A stretch of 64,000 nt of DNA from Sedimenticola hydrogenitrophicus. GTDB lineage: Bacteria; Pseudomonadota; Gammaproteobacteria; Chromatiales; Chromatiaceae. The notes beneath the pieces were generated by a model, which did no database searches, was not told the origin of the DNA, and saw only the letters and a program-made list of their open reading frames with translations. Location of the stretch: positions 1 through 64,000 of the forward strand of contig NZ_JAQGEI010000001.1 in the NCBI RefSeq assembly GCF_029017505.1. Direction: 5' to 3'. This document shows, in pieces, positions 33,951 to 42,949 of the stretch. Both the position numbers and the translations under genes were made by a program. Within the stretch, counting starts at the first letter, position 1, and each line of letters begins with the position of its first letter.

Positions 33951-35888
33951 ATGGGGAGTATGGGAACTATATTCGATATCAAAACGGAACAGGTACGGCT
34001 TGTTTACAGCGCCATCCCGTTCTCCACGCTGACCATTTTCATCAACAGTACATTACTGTGCATCGTCCTTTGGTCAGTCACCGACAACAAATTACTCTTC
34101 CCCTGGCTGGCTGTTACCTATCTTTTATCGGCACTTCGATTGGGGTTGTACCGAAAATTCAAGCTCACTAGTCCCGCCCCGGCCAACATCCTGCTGTGGG
34201 AAAAACGGCTCCTGATCACTACCGTTCTATCCGGCCTGCTCTGGGGCATGGCAAGCCTCGTGCTATTTCCCGGTGACGACATCGCCCATCAGGTATTCCT
34301 GGCTTTTGTGGTTGCCGGCATGAGTGCTGGCGCTGTCACCACGCTCTCGGCCCACACCACCGCCTGCCTGGCGTTTATCAGTTTGGCGTTGCTCCCCGTT
34401 GTCCTGCGCTTCTTCTCGCTGGGCGATTCACTCGGATATACCATGGCGTTCATGTCGGCGCTTTTCCTTGTCATGCTGATGATCACCTCAATACGTCTCA
34501 ACCAGACGATTTTGGGGGCTCTTGAGATGCGATACAGACGGCAGGTCGCGGAGGCGACCATCCAGCGCCAGGCACTCTACGACACCCTGACGGATCTCCC
34601 CAACCGACGCATGTTTTTTGATCGCCTGAAGCAGGAGCTGGCCCGATCACAGCGACACAGGCATCTGGGTGTGGTCATGTTTCTCGATATTGATCACTTC
34701 AAGAAAATCAATGATTCACTCGGTCACCTGGTCGGAGATGAACTCTTGATTGCGATCGCTGACCGGCTAAAAGGGCGCCTACGCGACGAAGACGTTATCG
34801 CGCGTCTTGGTGGAGATGAGTATGTGATCCTGGTTCCCGATATTGGGGATGCCCTGGAAGGGGCCACGCGCCGCGCCCAGTTGTTTGCCGAAGAGTTGCT
34901 GACACTCATCCGCGGGCACTTTGATATCAGGGGGCACCATCTGCATGTAACGGCCAGCATTGGCATTACACTCTTTCCCCTGCAACAGAAAAAACCTGAA
35001 GACCTTCTGCAGCAAGCTGATACAGCGATGTACCAGGCAAAGAAAGAGGGGCGCAATAGCGCATGCTTCTTCCTACCCAACATGCAGGAGGCAGCCAACC
35101 AGCGTTTATCCATTGAAAAAGGTTTGCATCAAGCCCTCGCCAGGGATGAGTTTGAACTCTACTATCAGCCTCAGCTGGATAGTCACGGTACACTCATCGG
35201 CGCCGAGGCACTGCTGCGCTGGCATCACCCGGAGCGTGGCGCGGTTTTACCCGGAGAGTTCATCAAGATTGCCGAGGAGACCGGGATCATCCTGGAGATA
35301 GGCGAATGGGTGTTGAGGGCGGCTTGCAGGGCTATCTCGGCGCTCTCCCTGTATCACATGACGATATCGGTCAACGTAAGTCCCAAGCAGTTCAAGGATC
35401 CCAATTTTGTCGAGCGGGTGAACAGGGCGCTAAACGATACCGGTGCGGATCCCCATCGCCTGCGTATCGAGATTACAGAAAGCACCGTCATCGACAATAT
35501 CGAGCAGACTATTGTCCGGCTACAGCAGCTGAAGAGACTCGGGATCAGCTTCTCCATCGATGACTTCGGCACCGGCTACTCCTCCCTTGCTTACTTGAAG
35601 CGCTTGCCTGTGGATGTCATCAAGATTGATCAGTCGTTTGTGCGTGACATCGAGACCGACTCCAACGATGCGGCTATTGTGGAGACCATCATCGTGATGG
35701 CCAAGCATCTTGGTCTGGGTGTGGTGGCGGAGGGCGTGGAGACCGATGCCATGCGCAATTTCCTGCTATCGAAGGGTTGTCACCAGTTCCAGGGCTATCT
35801 GTTCAGCCGCCCTCTGCCTCTCCATGCATTGCAAAGCCGGTACCTGACCGGCCAGGCACAGCCGGTTAAGCCAAATGTTCCTGTTTAG
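33951..35888 (+). CDS. membrane GGDEF-EAL protein
   Basis: A 645-residue inner-membrane c-di-GMP enzyme. About six hydrophobic segments (about 20-185) form a membrane sensor domain of MASE type. The GGDEF domain (about 205-370) has an intact GGDEY site near 285-289 with the inhibitory-site region RLRDEDVIARL. The EAL domain (about 385-635) has EALLRW near 418, DDFGTGYSSL and EGVET, so phosphodiesterase activity is likely and cyclase activity possible. A second ATG at 33960 is an alternative start. Codon use is less GC-rich than the neighbours, which may point to later acquisition. Confidence 0.87.
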   Translation: MGSMGTIFDIKTEQVRLVYSAIPFSTLTIFINSTLLCIVLWSVTDNKLLFPWLAVTYLLSALRLGLYRKFKLTSPAPANILLWEKRLLITTVLSGLLWGMASLVLFPGDDIAHQVFLAFVVAGMSAGAVTTLSAHTTACLAFISLALLPVVLRFFSLGDSLGYTMAFMSALFLVMLMITSIRLNQTILGALEMRYRRQVAEATIQRQALYDTLTDLPNRRMFFDRLKQELARSQRHRHLGVVMFLDIDHFKKINDSLGHLVGDELLIAIADRLKGRLRDEDVIARLGGDEYVILVPDIGDALEGATRRAQLFAEELLTLIRGHFDIRGHHLHVTASIGITLFPLQQKKPEDLLQQADTAMYQAKKEGRNSACFFLPNMQEAANQRLSIEKGLHQALARDEFELYYQPQLDSHGTLIGAEALLRWHHPERGAVLPGEFIKIAEETGIILEIGEWVLRAACRAISALSLYHMTISVNVSPKQFKDPNFVERVNRALNDTGADPHRLRIEITESTVIDNIEQTIVRLQQLKRLGISFSIDDFGTGYSSLAYLKRLPVDVIKIDQSFVRDIETDSNDAAIVETIIVMAKHLGLGVVAEGVETDAMRNFLLSKGCHQFQGYLFSRPLPLHALQSRYLTGQAQPVKPNVPV

Positions 35889-35919
35889 CACTCTGCGGGA
35901 ATAATACTTACCTAGGCTG

Positions 35920-37212
35920 TTAGTTCCTGTATGGGTCGGATTTGCCGCAGGCAATGGCGCGCCGCCGCAGCAGGCGCCGTTCCTGCTCATTGGCGGTGAG
36001 CGAGGCGGCGCGCTGGAACTCCCGGCGCGCCTCCTCCAGGCGGCCGAGCTTGAACAGCAGGTCACCGCGCACGCTCGGCAGCAGGTGATAGCCCTTCAGG
36101 CTCAGCTCGCCGCTCAGGCCGTCGACGATCTCCATGCCTGCCAGGGGGCCGAACGCCATGGCCACGGCTACCGCGCGATTGAGCTCCACCACCGGCGAGG
36201 GGGTCAGCTGGGCGAGGGCGTCGTAGAGCGCGGCGATGCGGCCCCAGTCGGTCTCCTCGGCCAGGGCTGCCCGGGCGTGGCAGGCGGCAATGGCGGCCTG
36301 CAGGCTGTAGGGACCGAGCGCGGCGCCGATGGCAACGGCCCGCTCCAGTGCCGCCAGGCCGCGCCGGATCAGCAGCGGGTCCCAGCGCGCGCGGTCCTGA
36401 TCGAGCAGCAGAATCGGCTCGCCATCGGGGTCCACCCGGGCATGGATGCGTGACGCCTGGATCTCCATCAGGGCCACCAGGCCGTGCACCTCCGGCTCAC
36501 GCGGCATCAGTTCGGCGAGGATACGGCCGAGTCGCAGCGCCTCGTCGCACAACGCCGGACGTACCCAGCGATCGCCCGCGGTGGCCGAGTAACCCTCGTT
36601 GAAGATCAGGTAGATCACCTCCAGCACCGAGCCGAGCCGGCCGGTGAGCGCCTCGCCGCGCGGCACTTCGAACGGCACCCGGGCCGCGCTGAGGGTGCGT
36701 TTGGCGCGCACGATGCGCTGGGCAATGGTCGGCTCCGCGGCCAGGAAGGCGCGCGCGATCTCATGGGTGGTCAGTCCTCCGAGCAGCCGCAGGGTGAGGG
36801 CCACGCGCGCCTCGGGCGACAGCAGCGGGTGGCAGGCGGTGAAGATCAGACGCAGCAGGTTGTCGCCGATATCGTCATCCAGGGCCATGTCGATGGCCTC
36901 CTGAAAATCGGCCTGGGCGGTGGCGTGCCGTACATCCAGTTCGTACCCCAGTTGCCGGTGCTTGCTCTCCAGCAGCGGGTTGCGCCGCAGCTGGTCGCGG
37001 GCGCGGTTTTTCGCCGTGGTCATCAACCAGGCGGCCGGCCGCTCCGGGATCCCGTCCTCCGGCCAGTGCTCCAGCGCGGCCACCAGGGCATCCTGGGCGA
37101 ACTCCTCGGCGCGACCGATGTCGTGGGTCAGGCGGGCCACCACGGCGATCACCTTGGCCGCCTCGATGCGCCAGACGGTCTCGATGGCACGCCGGGTGTC
37201 GCCCGCGCTCAT
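35920..37212 (-). CDS. ECF sigma factor, ECF42 type with TPR-like C-terminus
   Basis: A 430-residue extracytoplasmic-function sigma factor. Region 2 is near residues 10-75 (TAKNRARDQLRR) and region 4 about 110-175 (LTLRLLGGLTTHEIARAFLAAEPTIAQRIVRAKRTL). These are followed by a long helical DUF6596/TPR-like extension (about 180-420). This architecture with adjacent DGPF/YCII genes defines the ECF42 group, in which the C-terminal extension replaces an anti-sigma factor. It ends 31 bp from the convergent GGDEF-EAL gene. The five genes from 39149 down to 35920 probably include its own operon and targets. Confidence 0.88.
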   Translation of the reverse strand: MSAGDTRRAIETVWRIEAAKVIAVVARLTHDIGRAEEFAQDALVAALEHWPEDGIPERPAAWLMTTAKNRARDQLRRNPLLESKHRQLGYELDVRHATAQADFQEAIDMALDDDIGDNLLRLIFTACHPLLSPEARVALTLRLLGGLTTHEIARAFLAAEPTIAQRIVRAKRTLSAARVPFEVPRGEALTGRLGSVLEVIYLIFNEGYSATAGDRWVRPALCDEALRLGRILAELMPREPEVHGLVALMEIQASRIHARVDPDGEPILLLDQDRARWDPLLIRRGLAALERAVAIGAALGPYSLQAAIAACHARAALAEETDWGRIAALYDALAQLTPSPVVELNRAVAVAMAFGPLAGMEIVDGLSGELSLKGYHLLPSVRGDLLFKLGRLEEARREFQRAASLTANEQERRLLRRRAIACGKSDPYRN

Positions 37213-37218
37213 GGTCCC

Positions 37219-37623
37219 TTAACTCTCCACATGGATCATCCAGGGTACGCCGAAGCGGTCCGCGAGCATGCCGAAGGCGGGAGAGAAGAAGGTCTCTTCC
37301 AGCGGCATTTGCACCTGGCCACCCTCGGCGAGCAGTCCGAACAGCTTTTCGGCCTGATTAACGTCCTTGGCATTCAGGGTCAGGGCGAAGCCCTGGAACC
37401 GCGTCTCGCCCGAGCAGTTGCCATCACTGCCCATCACGACGCTGTCACCGATCCTCAGGTTCATGTGCATCACCTTGTCGGGATCATCGACCGGGCAAAT
37501 GGACGGGTCCGGGGCCTCCGAGTAGCGCAGCAGGGCGACGATCTCGGCGCCGAGCGTGGCCTGGTAGAAGTGGGCCGCCTGTTCCGCGCAGCCTTCGAAA
37601 AAGAGATAGGGTTCGATACGCAT
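37219..37623 (-). CDS. VOC-family (PhnB-like) protein
   Basis: A 134-residue glyoxalase/bleomycin-resistance fold protein of the PhnB/3-demethylubiquinone-like subgroup (FFEGCAEQAAHFYQATLGAE, then HMNLRIGDSVVMGSD, then FGMLADRFGVPWMIH). These are common in ECF42 operons; the substrate is unknown. ATG 37623 begins the conserved MRIEPYLFF strand. It lies six bases before the sigma-factor start, so it is in the same transcript. Confidence 0.82.
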   Translation of the reverse strand: MRIEPYLFFEGCAEQAAHFYQATLGAEIVALLRYSEAPDPSICPVDDPDKVMHMNLRIGDSVVMGSDGNCSGETRFQGFALTLNAKDVNQAEKLFGLLAEGGQVQMPLEETFFSPAFGMLADRFGVPWMIHVES

Positions 37624-37648
37624 GGTCTGTCGCTCCTGTGGTTTCCGG

Positions 37649-38062
37649 TTACTCTCCGCCGATCCCCATGTCGCGGAATCGTTCCAGTGTCTCGGAAGGT
37701 TCGAAATCCTCCAGTTCAAACAACTGACGGATCTCGATCTCCGCCCTGCCGCGGTCGATCGACGGGTTGGGGAAGCGGCGCGCCCACTCGATCGCCTCCT
37801 CGCGCGAGGCCACCTGGATCAGGGTATAGCCGGCAATCAGCTCCTTGGTCTCGGCGAACGGACCATCTATCACACTGCGTTTGTCTCCGTCATAACGGAT
37901 CCGCCACCCCTTGGCGCTGGGCTGCAGCCCGGAGCCGTCCAGCAGCACACCTGCCTTGATCAGCTCCTCGTGATAGGCGGCCATCTCGGCCAGCAGCGCC
38001 TCGCCGGGCATCACTCCGGCCTCGGAATCCTTGGTGGCTTTTACAATGATCATGAATCGCAT
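37649..38062 (-). CDS. YCII/DGPF-domain protein
   Basis: A 137-residue YCII-related protein with the hallmark DGPF motif (VIDGPFAETKELIAGYTLIQV). It begins at ATG 38062 with the conserved MRFMIIVKAT strand and GTG/ATG alternatives upstream are unlikely. YCII proteins may bind small molecules or act in stress responses; DGPF genes are the characteristic neighbours of ECF42 sigma factors. The gap to the VOC gene is 25 bp. Confidence 0.85.
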   Translation of the reverse strand: MRFMIIVKATKDSEAGVMPGEALLAEMAAYHEELIKAGVLLDGSGLQPSAKGWRIRYDGDKRSVIDGPFAETKELIAGYTLIQVASREEAIEWARRFPNPSIDRGRAEIEIRQLFELEDFEPSETLERFRDMGIGGE

Positions 38063-38102
38063 CTGGGTACCCTCACGTTTCAGGTGGGCCGGCCGGCGCC
38101 AG

Positions 38103-38456
38103 CTACTCGTCGACAATTATCTCGAAGCCGCCATAGATCATGCGGCTGCCGTCAAACGGCATCGGATTGGCCTCCGGATTCAACCGGGGATCGGCCATCG
38201 CCTTCTCCATGCCCTGGTCGCGCGCCTCGCGTGACGGCCACAAGATCCAGGAAAACACCACCGTCTCCTCCGCTTTGCACTTGACCGCCATGGGAAACGA
38301 GGTGACTTCACCCTCCGGCACGTCGTCGCCCCAGCACTCGACCAGTTTCAGCGCCCCGTACTCCTTGAACACCGCGGCGGCGGTCTGCGCGGTCTTTTTG
38401 TATAACTCTCTGTTCTCGGTGGGTACCGCGAGTACGAATCCGTCGATATATGACAT
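38103..38456 (-). CDS. DUF1428 protein
   Basis: A 117-residue dimeric alpha/beta-barrel-type protein of the DUF1428 family: MSYIDGFVLAVP at the start, ECWGDDVPEGEVTSFP in the middle and MPFDGSRMIYGGFEII at the end. It is 40 bp upstream of the YCII gene on the same strand and often accompanies ECF42/YCII clusters. Function unknown. Confidence 0.85.
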   Translation of the reverse strand: MSYIDGFVLAVPTENRELYKKTAQTAAAVFKEYGALKLVECWGDDVPEGEVTSFPMAVKCKAEETVVFSWILWPSREARDQGMEKAMADPRLNPEANPMPFDGSRMIYGGFEIIVDE

Positions 38457-38671
38457 GATGTTGCTCCTCCGTTCTGATCGGCTGCGTCAGCCGATTTCTC
38501 GATCCTTTCCATTTTGTCCCTGTTATCCTGACGACGGGCGAAGCGGGGTGAAATCGACAGCCTCCGATATTTTTTTGTATTTTGTTAATCAACCCGTAAC
38601 CAGTTGTCCGGACGGTACGGGAGCCGCCGCCCCCCTTCGTGCCGGAGGCGCTATCCGGGTTTACTGCACCT

Positions 38672-38781
38672 GTAGGAGCGGCTCTGCCGCGAAAGGCGAT
38701 CGCGATTCACAGGGGTCGGAGTCAAATCGGTCCAACGGCCGGGGGTGAATCAGACCTTATGGCCGATTTGACTCCGACCCC
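38672..38781. repeat. REP-like repeats between DUF1428 and YCII genes
   Basis: The stretch starts with GTAGGAGCGGCTCTGCCGCG, a REP type common in gammaproteobacteria. It is followed by a perfect 19-bp inverted pair, GGGGTCGGAGTCAAATCGG (38712-38730) and its complement (38763-38781). Similar GGGGTCGGAGTC palindromes are typically linked to RAYT-type transposases elsewhere; no such gene is in the window. It separates the second YCII gene from the rest of the ECF42 group. Confidence 0.7.
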
Positions 38782-38792
38782 GGCATGGTCAA

Positions 38793-39149
38793 TCAACCGG
38801 CGTAACAGGGCGCCAGTTCGCGCACCTCCACCGTCGCCCAGCGGGCCGCCGGGCACTGCCCGGCGATGGCGATGGCCTCCTCCCGGGTGACGTTGTCGAG
38901 CAGAAAAAAGCCGCCCACCATCTCCTTGGCCTCGGTGAAGGGGCCGTCGCGCAGTTGCGGCTGGCCATCGCGTACCTGCACCCGCACGCCCTGGCGGTCG
39001 CCGAGCAGGGATTCGCTGGCGCGCAGCAGGCCGCGGGCGGCCAACCCCTCACCGAAACGCACCATCTCGGCGTAGGCCTGGTACCCCTCCGCCTCCGTGC
39101 GTTGCGCGCGCTGGCCGTGGGGTTCCAGGATCAGCAACAGGTAGGACAT
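38793..39149 (-). CDS. second YCII/DGPF-domain protein
   Basis: A 118-residue YCII-family protein with LRDGPFTEAKEMVGGFFLLDN, the DGPF motif. It starts MSYLLLILEPHG. It is in the same orientation as the ECF42 group but 336 bp upstream of the DUF1428 gene, with repeats between. It may be a paralogue arising from duplication or have its own ECF42-dependent promoter. Confidence 0.82.
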   Translation of the reverse strand: MSYLLLILEPHGQRAQRTEAEGYQAYAEMVRFGEGLAARGLLRASESLLGDRQGVRVQVRDGQPQLRDGPFTEAKEMVGGFFLLDNVTREEAIAIAGQCPAARWATVEVRELAPCYAG

Positions 39150-39305
39150 GGTTCTCCTCCTCTGGAGTTAGTTAACTCGACAAAGCCGAGGGCTTGGTGG
39201 GTGAGTGCCTCAAAGGTGCCACTACATCATGGGCCGCCCAGAGTGGGTGGACGACTTTTCATGCCGGCGGCGCCTTCCCAATCCCGGATCGGTAAAAAAC
39301 CTTTA

Positions 39306-39390
39306 CTCTCGCCAAGGCGCAAAGAACGCAAAGTCAAAAAAAGATCTGTTTTCCTTGGCGTGCTTGGCGTGCTTGGCGTCTTGGCGAGAG
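39306..39390. repeat. CTCTCGCCAAG palindrome with TTGGCG direct repeats
   Basis: CTCTCGCCAAG and CTTGGCGAGAG are perfect 11-bp arms. Inside lie GCGCAAAGAACGCAAAG and direct repeats of TGCTTGGCG. This is a widely dispersed intergenic repeat type. The 150-bp stretch before it holds no gene that I can support. Confidence 0.6.
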
Positions 39391-39420
39391 TTCAACTGTC
39401 ATTAAGAGACACCTGCCAGC

Positions 39421-39450
39421 GGGGCCGGAGTCGGCTTTGACTCCGGCCCC
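39421..39450. terminator. GGGGCCGGAGTC hairpin after the RND gene
   Basis: A perfect 12-bp stem GGGGCCGGAGTC/GACTCCGGCCCC with a 6-base loop lies seven bases beyond the 3' end of the minus-strand RND gene. It is of the same family as the 38712-38781 repeat and may function as a terminator. Confidence 0.5.
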
Positions 39451-39456
39451 GGCATG

Positions 39457-42400
39457 TCAATCCGCCTCCGACCCCTGCGGGCGCAGACCGCCTCCCGGGT
39501 GGTGACTGGGGGCGTGGGGTGACCGGTGCGGTGCCAGGTGGGGCCGCTGCTCGAAATCTTCCGGACTGGTGCGCAGCCGGTGATCGGTGACCAGCCGGTA
39601 GAACAGCGGGATGAAAAAGATCGCCAGGAAGGTCGCCGCCAGCATGCCGCCCACCACCCCGGTGCCCACCGCGTGGCGCGCCCCGGCACCGGCGCCGCTG
39701 GAGATGGCCAGCGGCAGCACGCCGAGGATGAACGCCAGCGAGGTCATCAGGATCGGCCGGAAGCGCAGCCGCGCCGCCTCCATGGCGGCGGCGGTGGCGG
39801 AGTAGCCTTCGCCCTTCTTCAGCAGGGCGTACTCGACGATCAGGATGGCGTTTTTCGCCGCCAGGCCGAGCAGGGTCACCAGGCCGATCTGGAAATAGAC
39901 GTCGTTGCTGAGCCCGCGCAACCAGACCGCGGCCAGCGCCCCGAAGGTGCCGAACGGCAGCGCCAGCTGCACCGAGAGCGGCAGCGACCACTTTTCGTAC
40001 TGGGCGGCGAGGATCAGGAACACCATCAGTACCGCCAGGCCGAGCGCCAGGTTGGCGGTGCCGCCGGAGCGCTTCTCCTGGAACGAGGCGGAGGTCCACT
40101 CGTAGCTGAACTCCGCGGGCAGAGTGCGGTCGGCGATCTCCTCGACGATCTGCAGCGCCTGCCCGGAGCTGATGCCGGGTGCCGCATTGCCGAAGATCTT
40201 TACCGCCTGGACGTTGTTGTAGCGGTCCAGGGTCTCCGGCCCCGAGGTGTAATCGACCCGGGCCAGCGCCGACAGCGGTACCTGGTCGCCGTTGTTGGTC
40301 GGCACATAAAGCGCGCCGATGTCCCGCGGGGTGGCGCGATAGCCCGGTTCGGCCGACATCTGCACCTGCCAGGTGCGGCCGAACTTGTTGAAATCATTCA
40401 CGTAGAGGGTGCCCAGGGTGGCTGCCACGGTGGTGAACAGCGTGTCGATGTCGACCCCCAGCAGTTTCGCCTTGGCCCGGTCCAGATCGACATAGAGCTG
40501 CGGCACCCGCGAGCGCCACAGCGACAGCGGCTGGACGATGCGCTCGTCCTTGCGCAGCTCCGCCAGCAGCTGTTCGCTGGCGGCCGCCAGTGCCTTGGGT
40601 CCGTCCTCGCCGCGGTTCTGCAGGTAGAGCTCGAAGCCGCCGGCATTGCCGAGACCGAAGATCGGCGGCGGCCCGAAGGCGATCACCAGGGCCTCGCGGA
40701 TGCCGCCGCTCTTCGCCATCAGTTGGCCCACCATGTCGTCGGTGGAGCGCTGGCGCTGGTCCCAGTGGCGCGCGGCGACGAAGATGGTGGCGGCGCTGTT
40801 GCGGAAGCCGCCGCCGAGAAAATCCAGTCCGGCGAAGGCCACCACGTGTTCGGCGTCGGGATCGGCGCGCATGATCTCGATCACCTCCTGCGTCACCGCC
40901 TCGGTACGGCTGAGGCTGGAGCCGTCCGGCAGGTAAACGGCGCCGATGTAGTAGCCCTGGTCCTCGTTCGGCACCAGGGAGCCGGGGGTGATCTGCCACA
41001 GGAACACGGCCGCGCCGACCATCAGCAGGTAGAGCACCACGGCCAGCCCGGCGCGCCGCAGCAGGAAGCCGACGCCGGCCAGGTAGCCGTTGGTGAAGTG
41101 GGCGAAACCGCGGTTGAATGCAGTGAAGAAACGCCCCGGGTGGCGGCCCTGGTTCTGCAGGATGAGCACCGACAGGGCCGGGGTCAGGGTCAGGGCGACG
41201 AAGCCGGAGAGGATCACGGCAATGGTGATGGTGACGGCGAACTGGCGGTACAGCTCGCCGGTCAGGCCGCCCAGGAAGGCGATGGGGATGAACACCGCGC
41301 ACAGCACCAGGACGATGGCGATGACCGGCCCGGTCACCTCGCGCATCGCTTTCAGCGCCGCCTCGCGCGCCGCCAGCTTCTCTTCGTGCATGATGCGCTC
41401 GATGTTCTCCAGCACCACGATGGCGTCGTCCACCACGATGCCGATGGAGAGCACCATGCCGAACAGGGTGAGGGTGTTGATAGTGTAGCCGAGCAGGTGC
41501 AGGCCGACGAAGGTGCCGAGCAGCGACACCGGCACCGCGATTACCGGGATCAGGGTGGCGCGCCAGTTCTGCAGGAACACGAACACCACCAGCACCACCA
41601 GCACGATCGCCTCGCTCAGGGTCTTGATCACTTCACGGATCGACACCTCGACAAAGCGCGTGGTGTCGTAGGGGATCGAGTAGGTCAACCCCTCCGGGAA
41701 CTGTTTTGCCAGTTCGGCGACGGTCGCCTTGACCTCGTCGCCGACCGCCAGCGAGTTGGCCCCGGGCTGCAGGAAGATGCCCACCAGGGTCGCCGGCTTG
41801 CCGTTGTAGAGGCCGGTGAAGTCGTAATCCCGGGAACCCAGTTCGATGCGTGCCACATCCTTGAGCCGCAGCAGGGCGGTGCCCTCGCCGGCACGCAGGA
41901 TGATGTCACCGAACGCCTCCGGGCTCGACAGGCGGCCGCGGGCATTGATTGTATAGACCAGATCCTGGCCGTCGCCGATCGGCGGCTGGCCGATCTTGCC
42001 GGCGGCAAACTGGGCGTTCTGCTCACGGATGGCATCGGCGATCTCGTTCGCGGTGACGCCGAGGGCGGCCATGCGGTCCGGCCGCAGCCAGATGCGCATG
42101 GCGTAATCCTTGGCGCCGAAGATCTGCACGTTGGTGGTGCCGGGGATGCGCTTCAGCCGGTCCAGCACATTCAGGGTGACGTAGTTGCTGGTGTAGAGGT
42201 CATCGAAGCGGCCGTCCGGCGACAGGAAGGCGAGCACTTGGAGGAAGGCCGAGGAGCCCTTCTCCACCGTCACCCCCTGGCGGCGCACCTCCTCCGGCAG
42301 GCGCGGCTCGGCCTGCTTGACCCGGTTGTTGACGTTGAGGGCCGCCTGGTCCACGTCGCTGCCGATCTCGAACGTGGCCTGGATCTCCAGCACCCCGTTG

Positions 42401-42654
42401 GAGGCGGAGGTGGAGCTCATGTACATCAGGTTCTCGACACCGTTGATGGTGTTCTCCAGCGGCGCGGCCACCGTCTGCTCGATGGTCTCGGCCGAGGCGC
42501 CGGGGTAGATCGCCCGTACCGTCACCACCGGCGGGGCGATCTCCGGATACTGGGCGATGGGCAGGATGCGCATCGCCAGCAGGCCGGCGAGCACCAGGAA
42601 TATCGACAGCACGGCGGCGAAGATCGGCCGGTCGATAAAGAATCTGGACAACAT
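39457..42654 (-). CDS. RND multidrug efflux pump (MexF/AcrB-like)
   Basis: A 1065-residue HAE1-type inner-membrane proton antiporter, standard length apart from a short His/Pro-rich C-terminal tail (HLAPHRSPHAPSHHPGGG). N-terminal MLSRFFIDRPIFAAVLSI and the VVDDAIVVLENIER relay in TM4 are typical. It forms an efflux pair with the lipoprotein adaptor encoded upstream (42946-44193). The 5' end lies directly against an inverted-repeat element that supplies its ribosome site (GGAG). No outer-membrane channel is encoded nearby. Substrates are not predictable; the family exports antibiotics, dyes and solvents. Confidence 0.93.
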   Translation of the reverse strand: MLSRFFIDRPIFAAVLSIFLVLAGLLAMRILPIAQYPEIAPPVVTVRAIYPGASAETIEQTVAAPLENTINGVENLMYMSSTSASNGVLEIQATFEIGSDVDQAALNVNNRVKQAEPRLPEEVRRQGVTVEKGSSAFLQVLAFLSPDGRFDDLYTSNYVTLNVLDRLKRIPGTTNVQIFGAKDYAMRIWLRPDRMAALGVTANEIADAIREQNAQFAAGKIGQPPIGDGQDLVYTINARGRLSSPEAFGDIILRAGEGTALLRLKDVARIELGSRDYDFTGLYNGKPATLVGIFLQPGANSLAVGDEVKATVAELAKQFPEGLTYSIPYDTTRFVEVSIREVIKTLSEAIVLVVLVVFVFLQNWRATLIPVIAVPVSLLGTFVGLHLLGYTINTLTLFGMVLSIGIVVDDAIVVLENIERIMHEEKLAAREAALKAMREVTGPVIAIVLVLCAVFIPIAFLGGLTGELYRQFAVTITIAVILSGFVALTLTPALSVLILQNQGRHPGRFFTAFNRGFAHFTNGYLAGVGFLLRRAGLAVVLYLLMVGAAVFLWQITPGSLVPNEDQGYYIGAVYLPDGSSLSRTEAVTQEVIEIMRADPDAEHVVAFAGLDFLGGGFRNSAATIFVAARHWDQRQRSTDDMVGQLMAKSGGIREALVIAFGPPPIFGLGNAGGFELYLQNRGEDGPKALAAASEQLLAELRKDERIVQPLSLWRSRVPQLYVDLDRAKAKLLGVDIDTLFTTVAATLGTLYVNDFNKFGRTWQVQMSAEPGYRATPRDIGALYVPTNNGDQVPLSALARVDYTSGPETLDRYNNVQAVKIFGNAAPGISSGQALQIVEEIADRTLPAEFSYEWTSASFQEKRSGGTANLALGLAVLMVFLILAAQYEKWSLPLSVQLALPFGTFGALAAVWLRGLSNDVYFQIGLVTLLGLAAKNAILIVEYALLKKGEGYSATAAAMEAARLRFRPILMTSLAFILGVLPLAISSGAGAGARHAVGTGVVGGMLAATFLAIFFIPLFYRLVTDHRLRTSPEDFEQRPHLAPHRSPHAPSHHPGGGLRPQGSEAD

Positions 42655-42655
42655 G

Positions 42656-42949
42656 TTAGTGCTCCGTCAATGTGATAATTGCGATTTCAGTGAGCTTGTC
42701 AGCGTTCATGGCAAGGCGCGCCTCGCCGGCAATGGCCGGCTCCCTTGGCAAGAGGCGCAACGCCGTCCATGGGCGCTGACAAGCTCACCCTTCGGGCGTC
42801 CCTGTGGCGTCCCTGTGGCGTCCCTGTGGCGTCCCGCAGCCGCGTTGCAGCGCTTGACAAGGGAGCCCGCCATTGCCTGCGCACTGCGCCTTGCTGCGAA
42901 ACGCCACAGGGGCGCTGAATCCGTAATTATCACGTTGACGGAGCACTAG
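42656..42949. repeat. 294-bp hairpin element between adaptor and pump genes
   Basis: 28-bp arms (left starts TTAGTGCTCCGTCAA, right ends TTGACGGAGCACTAG) pair with three mismatches. Inside are further hairpins (TGAGCTTGTCAGCG with its inverse), four tandem GTGGCGTCCC-type units and the core GACAAGGGAGCCCGCCATTGCC. The right arm overlaps the adaptor stop codon; the left arm contains the pump ribosome site. It could tune the ratio of adaptor to pump. Confidence 0.7.

Noticed and set aside
39526-42675. Plus-strand open frame of about 1049 residues opposite the RND pump
   Set aside because: Shadow of the pump gene. Composition is His/Gln/Asp/Gly-rich as expected for an antisense frame of GC-rich DNA, without family motifs or a ribosome site.
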